Shown: piece after piece, positions 35,548 through 43,649 of the stretch
How positions within the stretch are numbered: position 1 is the first letter of the stretch
Layout: every line of letters begins with the position of its first letter
Assembly (NCBI GenBank): GCA_030427205.1
Contig: JAUHXC010000001.1
Coordinates: forward strand, 1,054,001-1,118,000
Length of the DNA stretch: 64,000 nt
Source of the DNA: a bacterium
GTDB taxonomy: Bacteria > Myxococcota_A > Bradymonadia > UBA7976 > UBA1532
Direction: 5' to 3'
The notes under the pieces: generated by a model
Databases searched by the model: none
What the model was told of the DNA's origin: nothing
The model's input: only the letters and a program-made list of their open reading frames with translations
Program-made: the position numbers and the translations under genes

Positions 35548-36291
35548 TCAGAGCGGGTGCACCGCCCCGTCGCCGTCGACCCACTGCGCGCCCTTGGTGG
35601 TCAGCTCGATACTCGGCGTCTCGCCCTCGGGGTCGTAGCGCACGCCGCGGGCGAGCAGCGCCGACACCGCGCCGCGGATGGCGTTGATCTGCTCGTCTTC
35701 GCCCTGCCGCGCGTTGACGGCGGCGCCGACGAAGACGCGAGCTTCGAGCGCGAGCCCCTGCCCATCGACCACCGTCACCCTGCGCCACTCGCCGCCGGGC
35801 CTCCCTCGATGGAGCGGCCAGACGACCATGCTGCCCGCGCGCGGCTCGCCGCCCTCGTCGCTGAAGTCGATGGGCCATAGCCGCGCGCCGTCGAGGCGGT
35901 TGATCGCGCGCACGCTGGCCAGCGCCTTGCGGGTCGGCTCGGACTTGAGCACCTGACCCAGCGCGGCTTCGAAGGCGGCCCGGGTGGGGTACGGCCAGGG
36001 CTTCGCCTCGTCGGCCGTGTACGGGTGCAGCGTCACCGGGAAGTCGAGGGCGTGCTGGTCGACCCGGAGCAGCGCGTAGCTGTAGTCGGCCAGCGCGGCG
36101 CGCAGGCGGAACTCCCAGCCCGCGAGGCCCGCGTCGGGCGTGGTGGGCCGCACCTCGGCCCGAACCTGCCCCCGGGTGAGCTCGGCGAGCACCTCAGCTT
36201 GCTCTTCGAGCAGGGCGACGACCGGGTTGATGTCGGCGTCGTCGCCAGGTGCGTCGATGTCGCCCCACAGGTTGCGGTTGGTCTGACTCAT
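35548..36291 (-). CDS. Unknown protein of the restriction operon (247 aa)
   Basis: Not recognised as a named family. It is soluble, with no signal or membrane segment. The N-terminus (NPVVALLEEQAEVLAELTRG) is a helix of the sort seen in some conserved hypothetical proteins near restriction and defence genes. The middle has alternating beta strands, and the C-terminal third (QINAIRGAVSALLARGVRY) is helical. It lies 91 bp before hsdM and 31 bp after the 177-aa gene, all on one strand, so it is probably co-transcribed. ATG 36291 has GAGG five bases upstream. Confidence 0.75.
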   Translation of the reverse strand: MSQTNRNLWGDIDAPGDDADINPVVALLEEQAEVLAELTRGQVRAEVRPTTPDAGLAGWEFRLRAALADYSYALLRVDQHALDFPVTLHPYTADEAKPWPYPTRAAFEAALGQVLKSEPTRKALASVRAINRLDGARLWPIDFSDEGGEPRAGSMVVWPLHRGRPGGEWRRVTVVDGQGLALEARVFVGAAVNARQGEDEQINAIRGAVSALLARGVRYDPEGETPSIELTTKGAQWVDGDGAVHPL

Positions 36292-36322
36292 GTCGCCTCG
36301 TCGAGTTCGCAGACGCTCGGCG

Positions 36323-36856
36323 CTACTTCGCGCTCGACGCGCGATAGTTGCCGGTGCCGATGTGCGTGGTGAGGGGGGGGTCGCCCGGCGCTTTGCCGTC
36401 GCTGCTCAAGTGTCGTGTCTGGTCCCGGCCGACGGCCCAGATCGCCCGCCGACTGCCGGAACCGCCACGCACCAGCTTGACGACGCGCGCCCAGAGCCTC
36501 TTGGCGTCGTTGATGCTCGTCTCGTCGTCAGGCACCGCCAACACGCAGATGCTCGGGCTCTTGGCCGGCTCGTCCTGCAGAGCGTACGCGTAGAACGTCG
36601 CGAGCCGCGTCGTACCGTCCTTAGTGTCGATGGTGCCGGCGTCGCGCACGTCGACGATGTACGAGCCACCGATCAGGTTCGGCACCCGTGGCTGACTGCC
36701 AGCGACCTGGATCGGCGCGGGGAACGGCGCCTTGTCGTGCCCTCTCACGTTTATCGCAGGTCTGCCCTGCCCGCTGAGGCTCTCCACGATGAGCCGGCAT
36801 ACGCCGGTTCGCGCCTTGTGCTCATCGGTCTGGTTGATCGCGTTCTTGTCAGGCAC
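36323..36856 (-). CDS. Unknown protein of the restriction operon (177 aa)
   Basis: A 177-aa soluble protein of unknown function. I set the start at GTG 36856 because AGGAGG lies four bases upstream, the best ribosome site in this cluster. The segment PRVPNLIGGSYIVDVRDAG has a faint likeness to a PD-(D/E)xK nuclease core, but with Asn and no clear ExK, so this is only a thought. The C-terminus is basic. Base composition looks slightly less G+C-rich than that of hsdM/R. Confidence 0.7.
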   Translation of the reverse strand: MPDKNAINQTDEHKARTGVCRLIVESLSGQGRPAINVRGHDKAPFPAPIQVAGSQPRVPNLIGGSYIVDVRDAGTIDTKDGTTRLATFYAYALQDEPAKSPSICVLAVPDDETSINDAKRLWARVVKLVRGGSGSRRAIWAVGRDQTRHLSSDGKAPGDPPLTTHIGTGNYRASSAK

Positions 36857-36914
36857 ATGGCCTCCTCTCAGTGACAATCTCTCGTGGCGGTGCATGGGAT
36901 GCAGTGGCCCCAGC

Positions 36915-37592
36915 TCACGATGCGCCCGGGTCGGCGGCGCCGCCGGCCGGCCCCCCGCCCGCCAGCAGCGCCTCGGCGGTGGCCCGGCCGGCGGCGCGGC
37001 GGTGGTGGGCGGCGAGCACCCCGAAGAACCACGCCCGCTCGGCCGCCAGCACCAGCGCCTCGACCCGCCGCTGCACCGCGTCGGGCGGCATCGGAGCCCG
37101 CAGCCGGGCGACGTCGGCGACGCCCAGGGCCACGGTGGCCGTCGACACCCGGGCCATGCGGTGCAGCTGCAGCCGGCCGTCGCGGCTCTGCAGCCACGCC
37201 CAGAGCACCGCCGGGCGCAGGCCCTCGGGGCGGCAGCGCAGCACCAGGATGTTCGCGTCGGGCACCGCGCCCACCCCCCGGTCGCCGACGAGGCAGGTGC
37301 GCACCGCGGGCGCGCGCGCGGTCAAGAGGACGTCGCCCTCGCGCAGCCGGCGCTCTGCGAGCCGCGCCGGGCTCAGGTCGAGCGCGAGCGGCGCGAGCGA
37401 GCCGGTGAGCATGTGGTCGTCCAGGTCGCCCAGCCGCACGACCGGGACCTCGACCCCGGTCTGCCCCTGATGGCGCGCCAGCGGCAGGCCGAGCGCGATC
37501 TCGCACACCTCGCCCAGCGCCGCGGTCGGATCCGCTCGGCTGAACTGCCCGGTGCTCTCGTCGCCGTCCCGTGCCCAATGTGATCTCTCCAT
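36915..37592 (-). CDS. Half-size HsdS-like specificity protein
   Basis: About 225 aa with the layout of a single target recognition domain: PVVRLGDLDDHMLTG, ERRLREGDVLLTARAP, LRCRPEGLRPAVLWAWLQS, ARLRAPMPPDAVQRRVEAL. This is the beta-rich recognition domain plus the start of the conserved helix, as in one half of a type I S subunit. It could dimerise, compete with the full HsdS, or be a decayed remnant. The start is uncertain: ATG 37592 lacks a clear ribosome site and an upstream in-frame start (37676) is possible. Confidence 0.65.
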   Translation of the reverse strand: MERSHWARDGDESTGQFSRADPTAALGEVCEIALGLPLARHQGQTGVEVPVVRLGDLDDHMLTGSLAPLALDLSPARLAERRLREGDVLLTARAPAVRTCLVGDRGVGAVPDANILVLRCRPEGLRPAVLWAWLQSRDGRLQLHRMARVSTATVALGVADVARLRAPMPPDAVQRRVEALVLAAERAWFFGVLAAHHRRAAGRATAEALLAGGGPAGGAADPGAS

Positions 37593-38387
37593 GTGTAAAT
37601 ACGACAGCGCGATCGCCCTCGCCTCCTTCTCACCAAAACGGCTGAACCCATCGCGTATACAGATACGACAACCCAAAGCTGCCGATCAAGGGCAATCTGG
37701 CGGCCGTTCGCCCGGCAGGCGGGCGCGGCGGCCCGTCGACAGACCTGCGCGGCCCGCTGTCGAGGTGCCCCAGCCGGGCGACAGCCTCGGAAGGCCCGCC
37801 GTCGAGCCGCACGGGCGAGGGCATCGGGCGCGGCGGCCCGCCATCGGGCGTCACGGGCCGCAGGCCGCGGGCGTCGGCCCGCCGTCGGGCCGTCCGCGGC
37901 CGTGGGGTCGACGCGTCGGCCTGCCATCGGGCCGATGGCGCCCGTGCATCAGCCGCTATCGGCCCGCGATCGGGCCGCGCGCGCCCGTGCATCAGCCGCG
38001 TTCGGCGCGCGCGCGGGCCGATGAGAGATGCGCGTCTGCCGCGTCGGGCCCGCCATCGGGCCGCGTGAGCCGGCGCGTGGGGGTCAGGCGGGGTCGATCA
38101 TGCTCGATGCACAGCGCCGCGCAGCCCGCCCGTGGGCCGCGCTGCTCTGTCTCGGGGCGCGAGCGTCGCGTCAACGGGGTTCGCGCGCCTGTCGTCCGGT
38201 TCGAGCGGCCCGCCGTCAGGACCCACGGGGTCGCTGGCGGCTCGACCGGCCCGGCGCTGAGCCCGGCGGCCCTGTCGACCGGATCGGGCGGGCCGGCGTC
38301 GAGCCGCGCGCGGGCGTCGGTCAGCTCGCCGGGGCAGGGTGCAAGATTTCAGCAAGAGAAGAAGAAGTCTCCCTCGTCACTTTCGCC
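37593..38387. other. Gene-free region dominated by a degenerate tandem array
   Basis: Roughly 800 bp upstream of the half-hsdS gene. Open frames occur on both strands but show only composition-driven Arg/Pro/Gly sequence. The region contains the 42-43 bp array listed separately and, at 38388-38415, a promoter for the next plus-strand gene. Confidence 0.6.
37751..38062. repeat. Tandem array of eight ~42-43 bp units, degenerate
   Basis: The unit core GGCCCGCCATCGGGC recurs at 37751, 37793, 37835, 37876, 37918, 37961, 38004 and 38047 (spacings 42, 42, 41, 42, 43, 43, 43), with 1-6 mismatches. The sequence between cores is also partly conserved (GCGCCCGTGCATCAGCCGC at 37938 and 37980). Weaker units continue at about 38123, 38208, 38248 and 38291. 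The core is close to palindromic. Minus-strand frames show recurring PDGGP, but single-base period changes break any reading frame. Confidence 0.75.
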
Positions 38388-38415
38388 TTGACGGATTCGC
38401 CTGACTCGCTACAGT
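38388..38415 (+). promoter_or_regulatory. Probable sigma-70-type promoter
   Basis: TTGACG at 38388-38393, a 16-base spacer and TACAGT at 38410-38415 lie 36 bp before the ATG of the following gene. The surrounding A-rich tract is unusual for the window. Confidence 0.5.
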
Positions 38416-38451
38416 GACCACAGGGTTCAACAACATCACTGGAGCTCACCC

Positions 38452-39408
38452 ATGTCCCATCCGTTCAAGCCGGTCATGGATCTGTTCGGCGTGCACCGCC
38501 TCACCGGCGGCCGCTGCCTCGTCATCGGCGACGAGGTCGGCCGCATGGCGGTCGATCTGGGCGACGCCGGCCTGCAGCGCGCCGCCGACCACCTCGTCGA
38601 GCGCGCCGAGAACTACGACGACTTCCGCATGCGCCGCCGGGTGCAGCGCGGCGCCAAGGGCGGGGGCCGGGCGACCGAGGTCGACCGCATCCTCGACAAC
38701 GTGCTGGCCATGAAACACAGCCACCTCGTGGGGCTGAAGACGGCGACCGCCGGCCAGCCGCTGCACGCCAAGGTGGTCGAGGTGCTCGACCGCTGCTTCC
38801 CCGAGGGGCTGGGCGCGGTCGTCAAGATCCCCTACGAGGACGAGCTGATCCAGGTGCGGCGCATCGCGGCGTACCTGCGCAGCCTCGACGAGGGCACGAT
38901 CGAGGCCCTGGGCATCCGCTGGCACTTCTCCGAGATCGAGCGCCTGCTGCCCGAGTACGCCGAGGCCCTCGCCGCCCGGCAGCTGGTGACGGCGGGCGAC
39001 GTGGCCTACGCCCGCGAGGGCATGCACGCCGCGCTGTGCCGGCTGGTGGCCTACGTCGTGGCGATGTACTTCGACGACGAGGCGATCGAGCTGCGCGACA
39101 AGCTGCTGGCGCCGATCTTCGAGCAGCAGGCGCGGCTGTCGGCGCTGATGCGCGCCCGCCGGCTGGGGCGTTCGGCGGCGACGCCGGCGGAGGAGTCCGA
39201 CTCGATCGACGGGCTGCTCGGCGCCGAGCAGGCGGACGACGCCGCGTTCGAGGCCGCCGAGCGAGCGGACGATGCGGTCGCAGAGGCGGCGGAGGCCGCC
39301 GGCGAAGGCGACGTCGAAGACGTGACGGTCGAGTCCGATTCGGTGGACGCGGGCGGCGCCGACGCCGGCGCGCCGCGGCTGTCGCCGATCAACCTGCCGG
39401 TCGACTGA
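38452..39408 (+). CDS. Unknown protein with acidic C-terminal tail (318 aa)
   Basis: Not recognised. Residues 1-240 are a compact mostly helical domain (AGLQRAADHLVERAENYDDF, IPYEDELIQVRRIAAYLRSL). Residues about 245-305 are an Asp/Glu/Ala-rich disordered tail, and PRLSPINLPVD ends the protein. No signal peptide or membrane segment is visible, so it is cytoplasmic. The ribosome site GGAG precedes ATG 38452, and a good promoter lies just upstream, so it is expressed separately from the restriction operon behind it. Confidence 0.75.
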   Translation: MSHPFKPVMDLFGVHRLTGGRCLVIGDEVGRMAVDLGDAGLQRAADHLVERAENYDDFRMRRRVQRGAKGGGRATEVDRILDNVLAMKHSHLVGLKTATAGQPLHAKVVEVLDRCFPEGLGAVVKIPYEDELIQVRRIAAYLRSLDEGTIEALGIRWHFSEIERLLPEYAEALAARQLVTAGDVAYAREGMHAALCRLVAYVVAMYFDDEAIELRDKLLAPIFEQQARLSALMRARRLGRSAATPAEESDSIDGLLGAEQADDAAFEAAERADDAVAEAAEAAGEGDVEDVTVESDSVDAGGADAGAPRLSPINLPVD

Positions 39409-39457
39409 ATCGACCCGCCCGCCGACGGGAGGCCGCCCGGCCGACGCGCTCGACGCC

Positions 39458-39486
39458 TTGCTGGCCCACCCTTCGCCCCGTAGTGT
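39458..39486 (+). promoter_or_regulatory. Possible sigma-70-type promoter
   Basis: TTGCTG, a 17-base spacer and TAGTGT end 24 bp before the ATG of the NmrA-like gene. Confidence 0.35.
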
Positions 39487-39510
39487 TCACGCCGACTCTC
39501 GGGGGACCTC

Positions 39511-40410
39511 ATGAATCGACAAGAGGGCAGCGGCGCAGCGCGGGGCCCGGCGGCGCTCGTCACGGGGGCCAACGGCCACGTCGGGCGGCATGTCGTCGAC
39601 CAGCTGCTGCAGCGGGGCGTCGACGTGGTCGCGGCGAGCTTCGACCCGGTCGCGCTGCGGGCGCGCTTCGGTGACGCGGTCGCCACCGCCCGGCTCGACT
39701 TCCGCGACCCCGACACCTGGCCCGACGCCCTCGGCGGCGCGGATCGTATGTTCCTCATGCGACCGCCGGCCATCGCCGACGTGCAGGACACCATCAACCC
39801 GTTCGTGGACCTCGCACGAGCGCACGGCATCGACCACGTGGTCTTCCTCTCGGTCGCCGGCGCCGGGCGCAACAAGGCGGTGCCGCACCGCAAGGTCGAA
39901 GACCACCTGCGCGCGCGCGGCGCGGGCCATACCAACCTCAGGCCGGGCTTCTTCGCGCAGAACCTGGAGTCCGCCTACCGCGCCGACATCGTCGAGGACG
40001 ATCGCATCTACGTGCCCGCCGGGCGCACGCAGCCCGTCAACTGGATCGATACCCGCGACATCGCCGAGGTCGCCGCCCGGATCCTGGTCGACCCCGCGCC
40101 GCATCTGGGCGAGAGCTACACCCTGGCCGGTCCGGGCGCGGTGCCGTGGTCGGACGTGACCGACGCGCTGGGCGCGGCGCTCGGGCGCCCCATCCGTTAT
40201 GAGCCGGCGTCGGTGTTCGGCTATATGCGCCACCTGTCCCGGCGCGGCTTGCCGCGGGGCGCGATCGTGGTGCAGACGATCTTGCATTTTCTGCTGCGCT
40301 TCGGTCAGGGGGCGACGGAGGACCCGACGCTCGAGCGCTTGCTCGGTCGCCCGGGGCGCACCGTGGGCGAGTACATCGAAGACCACGCGGCGGTCTGGGC
40401 CGGGCCCTGA
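39511..40410 (+). CDS. NmrA-like NAD(P)-binding protein / quinone-oxidoreductase-like
   Basis: A 299-aa atypical short-chain dehydrogenase. The N-terminal Rossmann motif TGANGHVGRHVV and the segments HVVFLSVAGAGRN and NLRPGFFAQNLES fit the NmrA/SDR-a5 group, which senses or reduces using NAD(P)H. WIDTRDIAEVAARIL is typical of this group. There is no YxxxK catalytic pair in the standard place, so a sensor role is possible. It converges on mutY with 17 bp between stops. Confidence 0.82.
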   Translation: MNRQEGSGAARGPAALVTGANGHVGRHVVDQLLQRGVDVVAASFDPVALRARFGDAVATARLDFRDPDTWPDALGGADRMFLMRPPAIADVQDTINPFVDLARAHGIDHVVFLSVAGAGRNKAVPHRKVEDHLRARGAGHTNLRPGFFAQNLESAYRADIVEDDRIYVPAGRTQPVNWIDTRDIAEVAARILVDPAPHLGESYTLAGPGAVPWSDVTDALGAALGRPIRYEPASVFGYMRHLSRRGLPRGAIVVQTILHFLLRFGQGATEDPTLERLLGRPGRTVGEYIEDHAAVWAGP

Positions 40411-40427
40411 CCCGCTCCGCCTGAGCT

Positions 40428-41594
40428 TCAGCCCGCCTTCTTGCGCCCCGCGCCCCGCCGATGGGGCAGCTTCACCCCGCACGCCCGCAGCGCCTTGAGC
40501 GAGGGCCCGGTCAGCCCGAGGGCCGGCAGCGCGGCCTCGTCGAACGCCTGCCAGCGCACCGCCTCGCCGCCCGCGGGTATGCCCGTCGCGGCCCAGGTAT
40601 GCACCCGCCAGATCAGATGGGTGAAGCCGTGCTCGACGGTGGTCGGGTCGGCCTCCAGGTCGGGCTCGAGCCCCAGCTCGCGCAGCGCGGGGCCGTCGGG
40701 GCCGCTCGCTTCGACCGCGGGCAGGCCCCACAGCCCGCCCAGCAGGCCTTCGGTGGGCCGCTGACCGAGCCAGATCCGCCCCGCATCGTCCCGCACCAGC
40801 GCCGCGACCCGGTGCACGGTCGGCCGCTTCTTGCGCCTCGGCTTGACCGGCAGCGCCTGCTCGACGCCGGCCTCGCGGGCGAGGCACAGGTCGGCGACGG
40901 GGCACAGCAGGCAGGTGGGCGACTTGGGGGTGCAGACCGTGGCGCCGAGCTCCATGAAGGCCTGGTTGAGGTCGCCGGGCCGCTCGCTGTCGATGACCGC
41001 GGCGGCGCGGCGCCAGATGACCTCGCGGTTCTTGGGCGGCCGCGGATCGTCGGTGAGGTGGTCGAGCCGGCAGATGACCCGCACCGCGTTGCCGTCGACC
41101 GCGGGCAGGCGATGGCCGAAGGCGATCGACATCACCGCGCCCTTGGTATAGCGGCCGACGCCTTTGAGCGCGCCGAAGGCCTCGGGGTCGTCGGGCACGC
41201 GGCCGCCGTGGCGCTCGACGACCTGGTTGGCGGCGGCGTGCAGGTTGCGGGCGCGGGCGTAGTAGCCCAGGCCGGCCCACAGGCCGAGGATGTCGTCCAG
41301 CGGCGCGGCGGCCAGATCGGCGGGGGTCGGGTAGCGCTGCATGAACCGCCGCCAATAGGGGATCGCCGAGTCGACCCGCGTCTGCTGGCACATGATCTCC
41401 GACAGCCAGACGGGCCACGGGCGCGGGTCGCGGCGCCAGGGCAGGTCGCGGCGGTGGGCGGCGTACCAGCTGCGCAGGCGCTCGCGGATCCGGGCGGCGG
41501 GGGCGCTCACAGCGCGGACTGACGCCCGCAACCCAAGGGGTGCTTCGGCCTGGTCGGGGGCCGGAGACGAACTCTGCATACCCGGCTGACTCAT
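40428..41594 (-). CDS. mutY: A/G-specific adenine DNA glycosylase MutY
   Basis: Removes adenine opposite 8-oxoguanine. In the 388-aa protein the catalytic Glu66 lies in LSEIMCQQTRV, with Cys where most MutY have Leu. Helix-hairpin-helix: LKGVGRYTKGAV. The Schiff-base region Asp167 is in AVDGNAVRV. The [4Fe-4S] ligands Cys221, 228, 231 and 237 have the standard C-x6-C-x2-C-x5-C spacing. The C-terminal Nudix-like domain reads GLLGGLWGLPAVE and EHGFTHLIWRVHTW. The start is uncertain; about 30 residues precede the conserved domain. Confidence 0.93.
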   Translation of the reverse strand: MSQPGMQSSSPAPDQAEAPLGLRASVRAVSAPAARIRERLRSWYAAHRRDLPWRRDPRPWPVWLSEIMCQQTRVDSAIPYWRRFMQRYPTPADLAAAPLDDILGLWAGLGYYARARNLHAAANQVVERHGGRVPDDPEAFGALKGVGRYTKGAVMSIAFGHRLPAVDGNAVRVICRLDHLTDDPRPPKNREVIWRRAAAVIDSERPGDLNQAFMELGATVCTPKSPTCLLCPVADLCLAREAGVEQALPVKPRRKKRPTVHRVAALVRDDAGRIWLGQRPTEGLLGGLWGLPAVEASGPDGPALRELGLEPDLEADPTTVEHGFTHLIWRVHTWAATGIPAGGEAVRWQAFDEAALPALGLTGPSLKALRACGVKLPHRRGAGRKKAG

Positions 41595-42055
41595 CGACCA
41601 GCGAACGGCTGAACCAGTTGAAAATACGGGTGAATCACTACACCGCCTGTTCCACGAGAGAACTCTTCACGGGCCGTTGTTCCAACCCGAGTTCCACTTT
41701 GGCACGTCGATCGCGCTCATCGCCATCGCCGCCCGCCATGCCCAGCCCGTCGAGCGTTGCGGCCGCCGCCTCGAGCAGCCGGTCGCCGACGTGGGCGTAG
41801 CGCTCGGTCATCTTCACCGTCCCCTCCGGGCCGGGTGTCCCCCGCAATCGACCGGCTCGTGTCGATTCAGCGGCGCACATACGAGACGCTCGACTTCGAT
41901 GGGCTCGGCCGGCCGAGGTGAAGCAGCGCGGGCCCGAGCATGGTTGTGGGCTGGAGCGAAGTCGTCCGCAGCCTGTTGGTGCGGCGCTGCGCTCTCCAGG
42001 TCTGCCCGGACACAAAAAAGCGGAGGCTGTGCCAGCGCCGAGGCGGCCATTGTCG
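41595..42055. other. Intergenic region with a recombinase remnant
   Basis: Between mutY and the tandem paralogues. Besides the integrase fragment listed separately, I see no gene. A run of T on the minus strand (about 42014-42019) lies 40 bp after the upstream gene's stop, but the stem before it is weak. Confidence 0.5.
41638..41820 (-). pseudogene. Tyrosine recombinase (phage integrase), C-terminal remnant
   Basis: About 60 residues beginning TVKMTERYAHVGDRLLEAAA and running to a TAG stop. TERYAH contains the nucleophilic tyrosine, and the text matches the end of tyrosine recombinases just after the usual LGH box. The upstream sequence switches to unrelated sequence at about 41820, so the rest of the gene (Arg, His-x-x-Arg boxes) is lost. 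Its stop is 43 bp from the mutY start. It marks an old mobile-element insertion or excision near here. Confidence 0.72.
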
Positions 42056-43549
42056 TCAGCCTTCCGCGGCCCCGAACAGCGCGGCGCAGGTGCGCTCGGC
42101 GGTGAAGCGCGTCAGCGGGGCGGCGCTCGGGTCGTCTTCGACGGCCTGCGCGGCGGCGGCCATCTGCGCGGCGGCCTGCGGATCGCCCGACAGCGCGTGC
42201 CATCGCGCCCGCTGCCGGGCGGCGAAGGCCAGGTCGTGGGCGCGCTCGAACGAGGCCTGCACGCACCGCTCGGTCCAGCCTTCGTCGGCGGCCTCGCGGG
42301 GCTCGGGCAGGTCCCAGTCGCTGCGATCGTCGTCGTCCCACATCCAGCGCCCGTCGCCTTCGAAGATCGCCGAGAGCGTCGCGACGTCCGGCGCCTCGCC
42401 GGGCTCGACTTCGGCGGGGATCGGGTCTGCCGGGCGGGCGAGTCGGCGGAAGACGGAGATCGCGCCCAGGTCGAGTTCGCGGATCGACTCCCCCCGCTCC
42501 CGCCTGCGTCGGGTGGCGGCGCGGACGGCGGCGGCGGCCTCGAGGGCGGGCACCGACGCCAGCGGACCCACGCGGGCGTCGAGGCGGGCCACGAAGTCGT
42601 CGATCAGCTCAGGATACGCCTCGGGCTGCACCTCGCCGCTGTCGGGCAGCACCCCGTCGGCGTGCAGGTCGAGGCTCGCGAGCAAGGCGCCATCCGTCGG
42701 CCGGTCGAGGCCCACGATGACCGTGTAGGTGCCGTCGGGGGTCGCCGGCGTCATCCAGGCGCGGGCCTCGGGCCGCGGTGCGCCGTGCCCCGCCTCGCAG
42801 CGGGCGCGGGCCCGGTCGAACGCCTCGTTGAGCTGAAATCGCGTGGCGCCCTCGGCTCGCTTGCGGGCGAACTCCAGGAGGTCGAGGGCCTCGAGGTCGG
42901 CCTCGTCGACCAGCCGCTCGATGATCGGGGGCCAGACCGCGGCCAGCGCGGGGTCGCGCAGGACCAGGCGATAGACCAGACCCGCCGGGGTGCCGAGCAT
43001 CGCCCGGGTCTCTTCGAAGACCGCCTGCAGCCGCTCGGTCGCGTGCAGGCCGTCCGTGCCGTCCGCGTCGACCGAACGGCCGAGGCGCTCGGCGATGAAC
43101 GACGCGCCTTCGAGCGGCAGGCGCTCGGTCTCCATCAGCTCGACGACCGTATTGCGGATGAGCAGCCGTGTGCCGAGCATCGGGTCGCGGGCCAGCACCC
43201 GATCGACGCGATCGGGGTCGTGGCCCGCCAACAGCGCCAGCGCCTCGACCCGCACCGCGTCCGGGCGCCGACCGCACGCGATCTGCACCAGCCGGTCGGC
43301 GACCGACTCGGGGTCGACGGCGTGGAACATCTCCGCGAAGCGGTTGGCGCGGATCGGGCTGACGAAGCCCGCCAGCATGAAGTCGAGCAGGTCTCGGCGC
43401 ACCTCGGCGTCGGTGCGGCCTCCGCAGAACCGCTCGACGCGCGCCGGATCGGGGTCGGCGAGGATGTCGCTGAGCAGCAGGCGGGTGGCGATGGCGCGGG
43501 CCTTGTCGGGGCGCACGCGGCGGATCTTGCGGCGGATGGCGCGTGGCAT
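42056..43549 (-). CDS. Paralogue A: unknown 497-aa protein
   Basis: Not recognised. It begins with the basic peptide MPRAIRRKIRRVR, then a helical N-terminal half with HEAT-like short repeats. A conserved middle follows (GTPAGLVYRLVL, PEARAWMTPATPDGTYTVIV, DFVARLDARVGPLASVP), then an acidic Trp-rich segment and the tail QAVEDDPSAAPLTRF. It is clearly paralogous to the gene just upstream, with the C-terminal half better conserved. Cytoplasmic by sequence. The ribosome site GGAGGAGAAG lies in the duplicated leader. Confidence 0.78.
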   Translation of the reverse strand: MPRAIRRKIRRVRPDKARAIATRLLLSDILADPDPARVERFCGGRTDAEVRRDLLDFMLAGFVSPIRANRFAEMFHAVDPESVADRLVQIACGRRPDAVRVEALALLAGHDPDRVDRVLARDPMLGTRLLIRNTVVELMETERLPLEGASFIAERLGRSVDADGTDGLHATERLQAVFEETRAMLGTPAGLVYRLVLRDPALAAVWPPIIERLVDEADLEALDLLEFARKRAEGATRFQLNEAFDRARARCEAGHGAPRPEARAWMTPATPDGTYTVIVGLDRPTDGALLASLDLHADGVLPDSGEVQPEAYPELIDDFVARLDARVGPLASVPALEAAAAVRAATRRRRERGESIRELDLGAISVFRRLARPADPIPAEVEPGEAPDVATLSAIFEGDGRWMWDDDDRSDWDLPEPREAADEGWTERCVQASFERAHDLAFAARQRARWHALSGDPQAAAQMAAAAQAVEDDPSAAPLTRFTAERTCAALFGAAEG

Positions 43550-43552
43550 GAG

Positions 43553-43640
43553 GTCTTCTCCTCCGAGGCGGTGGCCGGGAGGACTAAGGATCGAAGCCGC
43601 CCAGGTGTTCGCCGCGGGCGGTTGATTCGACCGGCAGAAC
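43553..43640. repeat. Duplicated leader, copy A
   Basis: Lies between the stop of paralogue B and the start of paralogue A. The 68 bases at 43553-43620 match 45116-45183 with one difference. The similarity continues at lower identity to 43640 and into the first 30 bases of the gene. It includes the ribosome site and so is probably the promoter or leader region. Confidence 0.85.
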
Positions 43641-43649
43641 GCCGCCGGC

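Noticed and set aside
37751..38310. CRISPR array
   Set aside because: The segments between the cores are themselves partly repeated, units vary by several bases, and no cas genes are nearby.
42005..42045. Rho-independent terminator after paralogue A
   Set aside because: A T6 run is present on the minus strand, but the sequence before it offers only a four-base stem.
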